A stretch of 64,000 nt of DNA from Asterochloris sp. CNOR1 (taxonomy: Eukaryota > Chlorophyta > Trebouxiophyceae > Trebouxiales > Trebouxiaceae), in contig OZ017748.1 in assembly GCA_963969365.1 (NCBI GenBank), positions 4,275,001-4,339,000 on the forward strand, in the 5' to 3' direction. The notes under the pieces are model-generated. The model did no database searches, was not told the origin of the DNA, and worked only from the letters and a program-made list of their open reading frames with translations. Positions 50,236 through 62,700 of the stretch are shown one piece after another. A program made the position numbers and the translations under genes. Within the stretch, counting starts at the first letter, position 1. Every line of letters begins with the position of its first letter.

Positions 50236-53200
50236 GACTGCTGGGCTGAGCAGGTGTGCTGGCGGGCTCTCTGCAGGCAGGCAGAGCATCATGGGATGCT
50301 GGCAGTCACGAGGACAGAAACCAACTTTAGATCAGGGCAGCCATCTGGGAGATGCAAGCTCGGCTCCCTTGCGAAAGCCTCCTGATTGCCACCTTGAAAG
50401 GGTAGGAGGAGGATGGATGGCTCACAGCAGTAGATCGACCTCCAGCAGAACTACCTTCAGGAAAACGAGACCTTGACTGGTCAACTAGAACGTGCAGGCT
50501 GGCCCGTGCAGTATCAGACTTCTCGGATCTGAAGGCCGACCGATCTAAGACGCCTTTCAATTGCAAAAGGGCACAATTAGCCGCAGCCTATCTGATAGCT
50601 CATCATGAGTCACCCCAAATCTACTCCGCACCTTGGGTTGCTCACACATTGCATCACAGCCGGCCAACTACGCAGCAGGCTGCATCGACCACGACCATAA
50701 TGAATGGCAAATTCACGGCTGGAGATAGGCCAATCCGATGGAGGCCCCAACCCAATGGAGGCTCTTGTGTGAAATACATGGCCATCAGTCAGATCCACGT
50801 CCACAGCTTTCACATTGAAAGTGCAGCCATAGCCGAGAAAAGGGCGCGGCGGCGGCAGAGATTTGTAGTGCTCCGCAGGGAGCACAAGCAGCATTACCGT
50901 ATGGCCAAAGCTGATACTGACAAGAGCAAGGCAGCCCAGGAGCAAGCTCTCTCAGTGCAGCTGAGCTCTGCAGCCTGTGCAGTGCAGCAACTGTGCAGCA
51001 ATGCACTGCCCAGGGCAGCACCTCGAAGCTGGCATGCTGAATCCTGGCAGCACTCATGTATCCACCTGATTGATAGTCTCCTCTGGGAAAAAGGCAGCAA
51101 CATTCAGACCATAGCTCTCGTACTGACAACAAACCCTGTCTTGCAGCACTCATCCTCGCGGGCACCTGAGTGTGCCTGAGCTCAGTGGGCAGCAAGTCTC
51201 CCCCATTTCTCTGTCTGAAAATGTTGGCTCTTACTGAAGGACACACTTCCTGCCCTGTAGCGCCTGCGCTCTTTGAGGGCAGGCAACAGGCTCCACCTTA
51301 GCATCATGTATGACATGACACTTCAGGTATGACACTTCTCAACCAGCTCTGTGCGCAAATTCGTTGGCATGCTGACCCAATACCCCCCTGCCCTGCAGCA
51401 CTTCCATTGTTTGACAGCAGGCGGCAGCCCTTGACCCAGCTCTGCTCATGTGCAGGGTCAGATGCGAGGCAGGCGCTCAGTAGCTGGCAGCTCTGACAGC
51501 AGCAGCAGGCAGCCTTAACGGTTCTCAAGTGCCAGATGTCCCCTGCCCCTAAGACTAGCAGGCATTTGAGGGCCAGCTGCACAGCTTACTCCCGGGAAGG
51601 CAACGGGTGTGGGCGCCATTGTTGGGCCAGGCCTCCCTGGCTGATGCCAGTCCCAAGTGTTGGGGTAAGCAAGACAGAAAAGGCGACAGATAAGAGGCCT
51701 GTGCTGCATGCGCTGCAGGCCATTGCAGTTGGGTGGGTGCTGCCTGAGATACGAGTCTTTGTTTGGTGGAGCACCGGTGCCGCCAGGTCTCTATGCTTCA
51801 AACTCAAGAAGGCAGCCCACTCGCTGCATGAGCACTGCTGCTAGTGTGTGATGCATATGCCGGAGCAATTGCTCTTCCTTGCTTGAGATTGTAGGCTCCC
51901 CATCTGCAAATTGGAGATGGGCGTTGCTCGCACAGCATGGACGGGAATGGCCCACTTGCAATTGCAAGACTTGCAAGTCCGGGGCAGCTCCAGCGAAGGC
52001 AATCACAGCAACCACACTTGCCTTTCTCAGGTCGCCTCCAGTGTCGCTTCAGGTACAGAACCCAGTGAGCATGGCCTGCCACCCACGAAAGGGATCGCTC
52101 TGAGTGCAGAGCGTTGTCCAACTCCCCTGCTGCTTGCATGGTAGTCCCCTTCACAGACTGCCACAGTCTGCAACAGTGCTTTGACTTGAGTGCAGGGCCA
52201 GCTGAGGGCAGCCAGCAGTGAGTCAGAGGCAGCATTCAGAGCGCACGGGGCTGCCGCTTGCGGGATGGCCCCTATAAAGACTGCCACAGCCTTGAACAGT
52301 GCTTCTCTGGGGTGCAGGGCCAAATCGGCTTCGCTTCAGTGGCAGCACTCAAGAGTGCAGTTGACTGCTGCTTGCAGAAAACCCCCTCAAGCAAGCCCCA
52401 GGCTGCCCAGGGCGGGGCACTGGCTGCATGTGCTGCCCTTTGACAGGCCATACCTGCAGAACCTGAGGAAAGGCAGCCCTTTTAAGGACTTGCCAAGTGT
52501 GAGGTTTCCTGCTGCAATGGCTGGACCTGGTCTTGTTGCATGTCATAGAATGGCTCCTGTCTGGGGTGAGGAGCAGCCCAGAAAGAAGCTGCTCAAGCTT
52601 GAAGTGCACACTGTCTGTTGCTGAAGCGACTGCAAGTGATGAAGATTGACAGCAGGAGCTGCACACTTTGGCCTGTTCCCTGCCGTATGCTCCCCTGGGC
52701 TGCAAGCTGATCTGCAGGCTGTGTGGTGCAGCAACTACAGTGCTGAAGCAAGAAGCAAGGATTTGATCTGTGGCAAAACAAGCAATTGCTGGTTGCCATT
52801 AGGCAGGCTGCTGAGGGTCATGATGCCTCCCTGCTGGCTGGGTCCAAGTCAGGCAACACCTGGTTTGGCTGCTCTGGTGCAGGGCTGCTGCAGTACTGTC
52901 TGCTGTCTGTGGCCCCGTGGCCAACAAAGCCCCAGTTCCTCCAGGAGCTGTTGAGTGGCAGGCTGCCTGATGCTGCTCTGACTGCAAACTGCGCTTCTGT
53001 GACAGGATAAGCCACAAGCGCCTGCCATGGTGCAGGGCATGCCATGAGGACCTGCCGAGTGGGCAGGCAGATGTCCACGGGCATTCAGTTGAGCTGTCAA
53101 CACAGCTGGCTTGGCAAGTCATTGCAACACATGCCACTGCAGAGCGCAAAGGTGTAGATGCGCCAGCTGTGAGCTTTCTGTGGACTGTCTATAAGCGTGT

Positions 53201-53471
53201 GCTGGTCAATGCCCACACCTTCCCAAACTGGCTGTGGACACTTACTTTCAAGCATCAGTTGAGACCGCTGCCCGGCCATCCACTTTCCGGGAAGCTGCCT
53301 GACCTGCTCGCGTTCTTTTCCAACCGACGCACCCTTTATATCGGCAGTTGATCACACACAATCAAACAGACATCAACCAGCCCAGCGCCCATCTCGGACT
53401 ACCCACACATCTCTTGCACACTCAAGGCCTGTGCGACTCAACTCCGACACTCGACTCCGGCACAGCACAAC
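50236..53471. other. Unresolved region with unassigned coding-like fragments
   Basis: I cannot build a gene here. Coding-like pieces on the plus strand: about 50758-50920 (basic, RRRQRFVVLRREHKQHYRM); 51261-51326, a 66-nt piece between a CCCTGTAG acceptor and a GTATGA donor (RLRSLRAGNRLHL then SIMYDMTLQ); about 52700-52770 (LGCKLICRLCGAATTVLKQE); 52786-53010; and 52975-53351 in another frame, with clustered Cys (RFCDRISHKRLPWCRACHED). Repeats at about 52149-52265 and 52268-52385 (GACTGCCACAG...AACAGTGCTT) look like ghost junctions of an unseen exon. On the minus strand, 50610-50945 is open with a hydrophobic start (MLLGCLALVSISFGHTVMLL). The right end should hold the promoter of the next gene; TTTATATCGG at 53335 is a possible TATA box. 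Confidence 0.3.
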
Positions 53472-54234
53472 ATGTCGATGTGAGCTGCTCCCTGCTTGCT
53501 GCTCCCTGCTTGCTGCTTGATGCAGCCGCTCGTGCAGCCTGCTGATGCCTGTGTTTGCTGCAGGATGGGCATGAGAGTCCGCATGTTCTTTGCGCGCATG
53601 GGCTGCATGCGGCCAGCCACTGCTGGTGAGTTGTGTGCTAGTCAAATGTCAGTTGGGCCTCCATTGATACTGCTGCTCACCTGGTGGCTCCAAATTGCTT
53701 TGCTTTGCGCAGCACTGCGTTTGTTGCAAGTCTGCTTGCTGCTGTGTGGCAGCCTGCCTGCTGAGTTAGAACACATTGCCTTATGTCTCAGGCTGCTTGC
53801 TGCTGCGGGGTGCCTGCCTGCTGGGTTGGAAAAGCGATTGAGCACATCAGATTAGCCAGCAGGACAGCCGCCCAGTGTCTTCACCTGACTTGTGCAGTTT
53901 GCCCCAGGCTTTCTCTGGTCTGCAGGGCAGTGCCTGCTGAGTCAGAAAGTGGCTGAGCTGGCAGGCAGCTGCTCACCAAACTTTTGCAGTGCATCTGAGG
54001 TTTGCTGCTGTCTCTGCAGGTGGCATGGGCTCAACCACAGGAACCACAACCACCACCACAACCACTGGCATGAACTCCACTGGAATGGGCACCACTGGAC
54101 GGCGCCGCGGCCTGTTCGGCTTTGGTGGCCGGCGTGGCATGGGCGGCACAACTGCCCAGACAGGCACCACTGGAAGGCGCCGTGGCCTGTTTGGCGGCAG
54201 GCGCCACAGGCAGCAGGCCGGGACTGTCCTCTGA
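53472..54234 (+). CDS. Small Thr/Gly/Arg-rich protein, unknown function
   Basis: Exons: 53472-53479 (8 nt), 53564-53625, 54020-54234. They total 285 nt in frame, 94 aa. It begins MSMMGMRVRMFFARMGCMRP, a Met-rich basic amphipathic stretch that could target an organelle. It continues with a Gly/Thr tract (GTTTTTTTTG) and two copies of a GTTGRRRGLFG unit (residues about 50-85), ending HRQQAGTVL. Splice phases agree (2, then 1) and donors are GTGAGC and GTGAGT. A TATA-like TTTATAT lies 137 bp before the ATG. I recognise no family. The Arg/Gly/Phe repeats recall nucleic-acid- or membrane-binding tails, but that is a guess. Confidence 0.6.
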
Positions 54235-55020
54235 TGCTGCCATACGGCCACCCACGAGGTTCAAGACTTTTGCAGCAGGGCCTTTGTGAGATGCTGCTGG
54301 GTCATCGCCGTGTGTCACAGACCCAACTTTTGCAGGGCCCAAGCTTTCTTGATCTCTCAGCCACATAAGTCATGACTTTTAGCTTGTCTGCCTGTGATTT
54401 ACTGCTCGTGCAAGTCTTGCCAGTGGCCCTCCCTTTTGCTGAATGCCTTTAGGACCCTGAATGAATGTACCGATGAAGGCCATGCTGTTACACCAAAACC
54501 ACACTTTGTCTAGAAAAAGAGTGCAAGGTGGATGTCCAAAGCTCGTGAAGGCTTGTCATTGTATCATCTGTCAAAGCCCCAGCGGTTTGGTCAGGCCCAG
54601 TGTTTGGCGTCTGTGCAGAGGAGGGCGGTCTGCATGCAAACACCAAAATCTTAGCTGCAGGGATTACATTGCCGTGGGACCTACTGGAAAATGCCAGTCA
54701 ACATGTCACAGCCGCTGCAACAGGGGGCGACACAGAGCACCCCTGCTCCCAAGCCTCCAACTGGTTGCTTGACGCATAATGCCATCTGTGGGTCACAACA
54801 TCTGCAGGAAGGCATGCAGGCTACTGCCCTCACCAGCAGCTCTGCAAGCAGGTGCAGCATGCAGCGCAGCGCTTGGGCGCGGTGTGTGCACCGCTGGCAC
54901 CACCTATGACTTTGACAACTAGTGCAGCCTTGCAAGCTGCTGATGTTCCCAAATGATTACAAAATTAGTTAAGGGCAGCACACAGGGCAGGGCTGCAAGG
55001 GCTGCCTGCGAACCTGGCGC
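54235..55020. other. Convergent 3' intergenic region
   Basis: About 0.8 kb between the small protein gene (+) and the scramblase gene (-), both ending here. No gene or clear poly(A) signal recognised. Confidence 0.4.
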
Positions 55021-58000
55021 TCAGAAGTACAGGTAGTTGGCCAGGAAAGAGGCGGCCATGAGCACAGCCTTGTGGTCCGCCGGCGCCGCAGGGGGAAAGG
55101 CCACAAAGAAGTCGTTGGCGTTGGTGAACATTGACCTGCAGGGCAGCAACGCAAAGATTATTGGCCCAAAGCAAGCTGGCAGAGGCCACCGAGAGTCAAT
55201 GTCAATGGATGTTGTCCTGCAGAGGAGCACACCCAAACACCTACAACCTCCCTGGCCACTGCCAGACTGTGAAGTGCAGAGACAGGCTGCAGCAAAGCAT
55301 GGCTGGCAGCTGTGGCTGAGTCCCCTGCTTGACTCTGCGAGTCTGGAGAGGCCCTTGTGGGTGCAACTGATTTGGCTGCATCAGCTGAAGGGGGGTTGAC
55401 CTTGCCAGTGAGCACGCTGCCAGTGAGCAGCAGTGCCCTGTCCTGCAGGTGCGCATGTCACAGCGCTGCACATGCTGCAGGAAGGCAGGCCAGCTGGAGG
55501 CAGCTGCCCGCACCGGAGAAGCATCGATGATGCGGGCTGCACACCACTCTGGTCAAGCCTCAGGGCCCGGCATGGTGCTGGCTATGGCTCTGTGCAGAGC
55601 GGCTGCTCCCCAACAAGCGGCTGCAGGTGGGGCACGGACCCACCAGGCATACACATGCTGGCACCAGCTTGGCCACGATGGGCCTCACAATATGCAGCCA
55701 GCTGACTCCTATCTGACCGCTGGCTGTGATGGGGACCAGGCATCTGGCTAAGCTGTGGGCTGCGCTGCAAAGCTGCCTGCGGCTGCTTCATGAGGGCACA
55801 ACTGCTTGCTGATGCAGTTTTCCTAAATGCATTGGCAGTGGGGTCCCCACCACATGATCTTGCAACAGGCCTGACCAAGCACATGCAGCGTGCTCCCACA
55901 CCATGGGGCACCCTGCTTGGAGGTGCACTGATCCGTATTGTTGCCAGGTCAGACTCACAAAAACCTCCAAGACAGGGCAGCTACCTGCAGCACGACCACC
56001 AATGCAGCGCACTGAGTTGTCTCCAGCAGCCCTTAGTGCAGGGAATCCACCAACTGCAGCGTCTTGGGTAGGTCTGCATGACTCACAGCAGCCCGGCCCC
56101 ATACCTGGCAGCAGCCCTGAGTGGCAGATGCAGAGACCACAGCTGTGGACCCACCTGCAGCATCCTGGGTAGGTCTGAATGACCTCGCCAACGGTGTCTG
56201 CGCCGCCGGCCGGGTGGATGGCCAGGCGCTTGTGCTTGCACATGCAGTTGGGCAGGCACGCGGTGGTGCAGCAGTTCTGGCAGCACGACACTGCAGGGCA
56301 AGAAAGGGGAACTTCAGCTGCCATGTGACCAGCACATCCACAGCAGAAGCGCTTTTGGCAGCACACCACTGGAAAGCAGGGAAGCGAAATGCGTAAGATG
56401 TCATGCTTGGCTGAGGAACAGCAGCATCATACTACTGCCTGCAGGGCAGGAGCCAGAGAATTGTTAGCCCTCATGCAAACAGTGAAAGCACTGCTGGAAG
56501 GTCGTTGCCGCGGGAGCGGGGGGGCAGGAAGACGTTTCTCTTGAAGGCATAGGCATGGCGACAGCGATCTGGCAGCACATCACGGCAGGAAAACAGAGGA
56601 GTCCCAGCACAGATGACGGCACAGAAAAGGCACATGCACTTCAGGCACGTCTTTTTTTGGCAGCAGTGTGACGGTCTGCAGTCTCGGCCTGAGAAGCATT
56701 TTGTCCTTGCTGCGAGTTTATGTGCCTTGTTGTGGGTGTGCAGAACATTGCACAGCCAGCTCTGAACACCATTGCGGGGCAGCCGCAGCTGCCCTGACTG
56801 ATAGCGCAAAGCAATATCCCTGCACTGGAGGTGGCTCCGGCACATCATGACCAGAACCGAGCAGCCTCAGGTACCCATAGCGCTACACCAGCACACTCAG
56901 CACAGGAGCCTGATACAAAGCCACATGGGCTGCCCCAGCTGGCCGAACACAGCAGCCACAGGGTGCAGACCCACAGAGCTGGCCCTGCGGACTCGGCACA
57001 GGCGCTGGATGCCAACAATGTAGCAGCCTGGCTGGACAGCCGATTTGATTGTGTCCAGGTCCCACACCAGCACCACAGATGGCCACTCACTGGTGAGGGT
57101 GTAGATGAGCGTGCCAGCCGCGTCGTACACCTTGATCCAGCTGCTGCAGCTGCAGCACTTGTGTGTCTGCTCTGCGTAGCCCATCACAGTGCCTGCAGGG
57201 CAGCAATGTCATTCCCTTTTATTGCGATGAAGCAGTCTTTGCCCAGCGAAGGCAGGGGTCTGTTTTTGCGCAGCAGCCACAACCCCTGATGGGCATTGAC
57301 GAGCCATGGGACATCCTTGCAGCTGCTCAAACATGTGTATATCTGCTGTGTACAGCTGACAACAAATCCCGGAGGACAGTGGCGATCACTAATGTTACTG
57401 GCTTGCTCTGTTTGTCTGCTGAAGATGTCCAATACAGTCTGAGCAGGCAAGCAGGGCCAGGCCTTTAACAAAGTGACGGCGTTAGAAGCTGAGCGTCCAG
57501 CTAAAGGCGGCCGCAGCGTGTTAATGCGTCACAACCCTGCCCCAGCAATACGCAGGCGATGCTTGGCTAGTCAGCAGACGGCCACAGTCTAACATTTCAC
57601 AAGATTGAGAACCCAGAGAGGGGCAGCAGTGGCCTGGACGAAGCTGCTGGCACAGCGTGAATACAAAGCAGTGCAGTATTGCCCCTCTGCGTGCATTTTG
57701 CAGAGGTACATGAGAGGACAGTATGTGTTTGGCAGCCAAGGAGCAGCACACCACACACCCCAGCAGGGGCCGCTGCACACCTGCATGCCACAACGCATGT
57801 GCAGACGGCAGTGTCTTGAGACAGAAGACACACGCAAGCTCTCACCCTCTGTGTTCCGCACGAAGACCTTGAGGGGGCAGGAGATGCAGCAGGTCAGGGG
57901 CCAGCAGGGCAGCCAGAAGCATGGCGCCGCGCAGGGGCGCTCCATCACAAAGCTCAGCCCATTGAACTTGTCCTGCAGGCAGGCGGTCAAAAAGAGAGTA

Positions 58001-59595
58001 AGTGTTGAAGTGTTGTAGCAGCACCCTCATGCTGGCGCCGGCACTAACATAAGAAGCAAATGGCGACTGCCCTTGCAGGTCAACGCCAGGCTGCCCAACC
58101 CCAAGAGCTGCACACCTGCCAAAGCCGCCTCGTCAAGTGCCTGCCCGCTCATATTGCGGGTCAGCATCAGCAGGGCAAGGTGGCCGGTCAAGCACAGCTA
58201 TCACAGCTCTGCTACATTGCCCGAACACCTGCCCACCGCACAGGTCAGTGTGCTTAGTCGTGTCAGCGGGGTCTCCTGGACACTCAGTCGTCGTACACGT
58301 TGCGGGCAGCAACCATTGCTGCCAAAGCCAGGGTTTAGCCAGCAGTACAAGATCACCCATGCCTGCTCAAAGTGGCCAGCCTGTCAAGCATCAGGAGGTC
58401 CCAAATTGCAAGCAGATCTGGCTCTGCTGCGCGGCCCTACCTTGCAGGTCAGCGTCAGCCTGTTGTAGCAGCAGGGGAAGCACATGAAGGAGGCACACCC
58501 TGGGTTGTAGTCATCCACTGCCAGGCTCAGCTCCCCAGCATCAAACTCATTGTCTGAGGGCAGCTCCCCAAACCCCCGCACGCAGGGCTTCACCATGTAC
58601 TGCAGGCAGCATAGCGGGTGGAACAAAAAATCTGTGGTTGGAAGTACAGGAAATGGTGGGCGGAGACTCGGCCAAGCCCTCTGGTACTGCATGCACAGGG
58701 GTTGGGTGGGGATTTGTCAAGCTGGAGGTTGGCATAAGCAGAGGGGGTGGACAACAGAGCAGCAACGTGGAGAGTTTAGGGTGGCACATGGGGAAGCCAT
58801 GAGCACAAGCAGGACATGACGACAATTACCGCACTTGTGCAGCGCAGCATGTTGACAACAGCGAGCCTTGCTGGTGTGCTGCAGCCTATATGATGCCTGA
58901 GCGCTGGAACGGACTGAAAAGGAGCAGGGACTCGAGCTGGGCCTTGTAGGTCACTTTTGTCCAAAGCGGCAAGCAGAGCTGCACATCTGCTGCACATGCT
59001 CTGCAACACAAGGGTGGCTGGCCATCAGGCTGCCCTCCCACCTCTCTGAGCGGCTTGGAGCAGCAGCTCTTGTAGTCATCTTTGAAGAACCCACGGTACT
59101 TCACATGCACCGTGTTGAGGGGCGCCAGCAACTGTGTCCCCACAGACACACCAGGCGCTGCAGGAAGGGCAGAAGGATGTCAGGCCGCGTGAATGTGCAG
59201 AGCATTCCTCAAGGGAATTTGCAGGGTGAACAGCATGGCGCCCTATAGAGCAGAAATCCATGCTGCCTGGCAGCATGCAAGCTGGCGCTTGAGGAGGCTG
59301 GCAAGCATCATTCGGAAAGGCCGGCATGAGGGGGCCTCGTCTAATAAAAAGCCGGCAGCCATACCAGACATGCAGCAACGATACTTGGAATGCGTGCAGA
59401 CGGCGGTGAGCCTGGACACTAACATGGCAATTCACCGCATCACAACGCCACGGAATGCTGCTCACCTGGGCCTGCCCCAGGCGAAGGCAGGTTGCTGGAG
59501 CTGGCTACCAGCTGCTGTGCCATCTGTTGGTCCTGGGGCTTGACAAGCATTGTCTTGGGGCTGCTGCTGTCGTTGGCATACAGCTGTCCGGCCAT
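55021..59595 (-). CDS. Phospholipid scramblase family protein
   Basis: Scramblases move phospholipids between membrane leaflets in response to calcium, or act as lipid-binding membrane regulators. Exons (minus): 59595-59466, 59157-59042, 58599-58441, 57972-57846, 57192-57091, 56290-56155, 55135-55021. They total 885 nt in frame, 294 aa. The order matches the family: LSFVMERPCAAPCFWLPCW then CISCPLKVFVRNTEG, TVMGYAEQTHKCCSCSSWIK, VYDAAGTLIYTL, the very Cys-rich SCCQNCCTTACLPNCMCKHK, then EVIQTYPGCCRSMFTNANDF and the hydrophobic C-terminal helix KAVLMAASFLANYLYF. Cys clusters suit palmitoylation or metal binding. The N-terminal 50 residues are Gln/Ser/Pro-rich and probably disordered. Exon 6 lies among ghost copies, so its exact version could vary between transcripts. 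Confidence 0.9.
56037..56090 (-). repeat. Ghost copy of scramblase exon 6 donor edge
   Basis: Plus-strand AACTGCAGCGTCTTGGGTAG GTCTGCATGAC mirrors the real ACCTGCAGCATCCTGGGTAG GTCTGAATGAC at the exon 6 donor (56155). It is downstream in gene direction. Confidence 0.85.
56330..56690 (-). repeat. Ghost copies of scramblase Cys-rich exon 6 start
   Basis: Read on the minus strand, copies of the exon 6 opening (TGTCGTGCTGCCAGAACTGC) occur at about 56377-56330 (TGGTGTGCTGCCAAAAGCGC TTCTGCTGTGG, after a TTTCCAG acceptor), 56600-56560 (ATGTGCTGCCAGATCGCTGT) and 56680-56630 (CACTGCTGCCAAAAAAAGAC GTGCCTGAAGTGCATGTGC, after CTGCAG). All encode Cys-rich segments. The real exon runs 56290-56155. Confidence 0.7.
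58067..58215 (-). repeat. Ghost copies of scramblase exon 3 donor edge
   Basis: Plus-strand CCCTTGCAGGTCAACGCCAG GCTGCC at about 58070 and a weaker GGCCGGTCAAGCACAGC... GCTCTGCTAC at about 58180 resemble the real CCTTGCAGGTCAGCGTCAGC CTGTTGTAG at 58440. They lie on the intron side. Confidence 0.6.
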
Positions 59596-59704
59596 GGCTG
59601 CAGCAGTTCCCAGGCACCTGCAAGCCTGCCGTGTGGTTGCTCCGGGCGCCTGCAACCCTGCCGGTTGTTTCTGCGATAATTAAATTGAAAATAAACTGTT
59701 CATG
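59596..59704 (-). promoter_or_regulatory. Very short intergenic gap: scramblase promoter / coiled-coil gene 3' end
   Basis: Only 109 bp separates the stop of the coiled-coil gene from the scramblase ATG on the same strand. The gap must hold one gene's 3' end and at least part of the other's 5' leader. It includes an AT-rich patch (about 59676-59700, AATTAAATTGAAAATAAACT on the plus strand). Confidence 0.45.
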
Positions 59705-62700
59705 TCATTTGTCAGTATGGCTGGCTGCACTTTCAGTCCCATCTGCCCCAGCATCAGAGGCTGCCTCAGACAGTGAACCTTCCTGTAGGGAGTGCTTGGC
59801 CACCAGGCTGCCAGAAGGGGAGGGCGGAGCTGAGCCGCGCCAGATCTGCAGGCAGCATGCAGGGACAATGAGACTGGCTGCTGGGCAGCGTTAGCATGAT
59901 GAAGAGGAACTGCAAGACTCACCCGCCAGGATCCAGACGCTTGCTGCTTTGGGCTGACAATTGAGCTGGGCAGCTTGGGATCTCCAGCTTGACCCTTTGC
60001 CTCAGCTAGCTGCATCAGCACGTTGACCTGCATAGCGGTGGTGGTCTCACAGCTGTGACGTGCACCAATTGGCACTCTTTCAGGAGCTGGGCACACAATC
60101 AGCAATTTGCGGCTTTGTGCTGATGGAGCTGCGTGCTCACCTCATGGCAGATGCAGGCCACTTTTCGAGGCATCTGACAGTGCGCTCACCTTCTCCTGGG
60201 TCGCCTGCGCCAGCCTGACTTGCAGGTCACTCTTCTGCCGTCTGAGAGCATCTAACTCTGAGCCATCGTGAGCCTGCAGGGCAGGCAGTGAGGTCTGGGG
60301 GCTTTCTGGTCTGGGTGGGACATGTCCCTGGCCTCTGCCATTGACAAATGCATCAGCAGATGATGCGGCACCTTGAACTCAGGCAGTGCAGAAGCTGTGC
60401 AGGCAGGCAATCAGGTTCTCATATCTGCAGCTCAGTGCAGAGGCCTGTGCAGGCAGCAAAATGCAGGACACACCTGCACCTGCTCCACTAAAGGGCAAGA
60501 GCAGGGCAGATGCTGTGCATGCGGGTTGTGCAAATGCTCGAGCTCTGAGAGACGCTGTGCACTGGCTGTGCAAGCAGCAGGTAAGGGCTCGCACCTGCAC
60601 CCGCTCCAGCTCTGAAAGGCGCAGCAGGGCCTTCACCTTGTCCTGCGACACCTGCAGCAATGGAGAGAGAAATGGTCACTAGCAGGATGCTCGCTGATCA
60701 TGGCGCTTTCACTGTCTGCTCCCCCGTTGTATTGGTGCTCTCAGCATTCACATGCTGGCAATACGGCACTGCTTGACAGCAGCCCCGGCCTGCTGCTGTG
60801 TAACAGCTGCGATGCAGTGCCTGGCAGTGAACATAGCAACAGCTTTAAAGCGCCAGCAGTGCTGACCAGTCACACTACCCAGCATTGGGCAGGCTGCCGG
60901 GAAGCATAAGTCTAGACATCTACATGACCAGCATAATTGACCAGCAGCAATGCACTGCCTGCTAGGGAACCTAACGAGCACCACCGAGGGGGCTGTATCT
61001 CTGCATGGACCTGCTTGGCAAGAAGTGACACATGAGGGTCGACCCAACAAAGTGCTCTGGTCAGCAACCCCAGTGTGGGGCTGCTGTGCGTGGGGAATGT
61101 GGCTTCTCTCAAGCCGCTCAACAAGCTGCCTGCCATATGCCCTCACCTCCTGCAGCTGCTTCTCAACAGCGCTGATTCTGGACTGCATCTCATCCTGCTT
61201 CTTCTGAAATAGAAGAACCTGCAGCACCATTGAGACAGTAAGAGCAAGGCGTGGCAGGGCACCACATTGTGTGCTCACTGGCCTCAGCAGGACTGCTTAC
61301 AAATTACTGCAGCTGCCCTACCACAGACAGCCCACCTGTTGCTCGCGCTCATTGTAGGTCTCCTCCTCGACAGCCCTGAACTGGGCCTGCTGCTCCTCCA
61401 TCTGGTTCTTGAACTCCTGGCGCACCGTGCGCAGCTCTGTGTTGGCCTCAGCCAACTTTCGGTGCGCGTCCCTCAGCTGCCCCTCCAGGTTTTCCTGCTC
61501 TTGCTGCAGAGCGTCCACGGTGGCCTGCAGGCCACCGAAAGGCAAGCGACTGCATTTTGCTTGAGTTCTGGGTGGCTGTCTCTCCATGTGTCTCATTCTG
61601 CTGCAGGGCATTGGGTGTGACCTATGGGGCAGCAGGAGTGTGCCAGGTGAAATTGAGCAGGGACCAGAGTGGCGACTGGATGGTGGGACGCAGCCTCAGC
61701 CTCGGAAGCTGCTCCAGTCCAGCCTCTCAATGTGAAGTCATCCTGCAGGTCCTCCCCGTTGCTGAAGCAGTGCATGCTGGGCCCAGGTCAGCAGTCAGAT
61801 TCTGAGTCTACTTACGTGCCTAGCAAAGCCTCCGCAGACGGCACGCTCCACCAGGCAGCCAGCTGCTGAATCACTGGTTTCAGCCTGGCACAGTTCACAT
61901 CCTTAGTTGCTGCAACCAAGAGGCACCCTGGATGCAGTTCATTTAGTGTGCAGGCAAATTTGGCTGCACAAGCAGGCTCAGCCTCAGATGCAGCTCCATG
62001 TGCATCCTCAGCTGTCTCTCTGCCCCAAATCCCGAGCCCTAATTCTCCAAGTGCAGTGTGGCGTGTGAGGCAACCCTGACTGCAGCGCTGCACATTGCCC
62101 ACCTTGAGCTGCTGGATCTGCTTGCTGGACGCTGCCTCAGCCTCAGATGCTGCTGCCTGTGCATCCTTCAACTCCTTCTCTGTAGCCGCGGCTCTTTCTG
62201 ACAGCGATCCCAGCTTCTGCCAGGCAGTTGCCGTCTCTGCCTGGGACTCGTGCAGCTCATCCTGCAGAGAGGACTCCAAGAGTTCAAACCAAATGAGCAA
62301 GCCCAACGATCAACAGCCCCAGCTGCTGCTACGCAGTTGCTGTCTCTAATTGGGATCATGTAGCTCATCCTGCGGCACGGAGACCAGCAGCTTGCTTTAG
62401 ACGGCCAGCTCAGAGACCATGACCCCAGCTGCTGCCTCGCAGCCGCAGCCCCTGCGTAGGACTTTGTGCAGCTCATCCTGCAGAGTGGAGACCAGCAGTT
62501 GAGCCAATCAGCGAGCTCAGGAAAAACGATCCCCGCTGCTGCCATGCAGTTGCTGTCTGTGCCTACCTTGTGCAGCTTGCCCTGCATGCCGGTGACAGAA
62601 AGCTGGAGTCGCATTGGCCAGCTGAGTCGTTACCAGCTATGCCATGTTTGCAGCCGCTCATTGTGCTCAGGCTGTCCAACAAATGTGTGTCAACAGCAAT

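Noticed and set aside
50610-50945. Minus-strand ORF with a hydrophobic start as a small membrane-protein gene
   Set aside because: Only one hydrophobic stretch, no recognised family and no supporting context; kept as part of the unresolved region.
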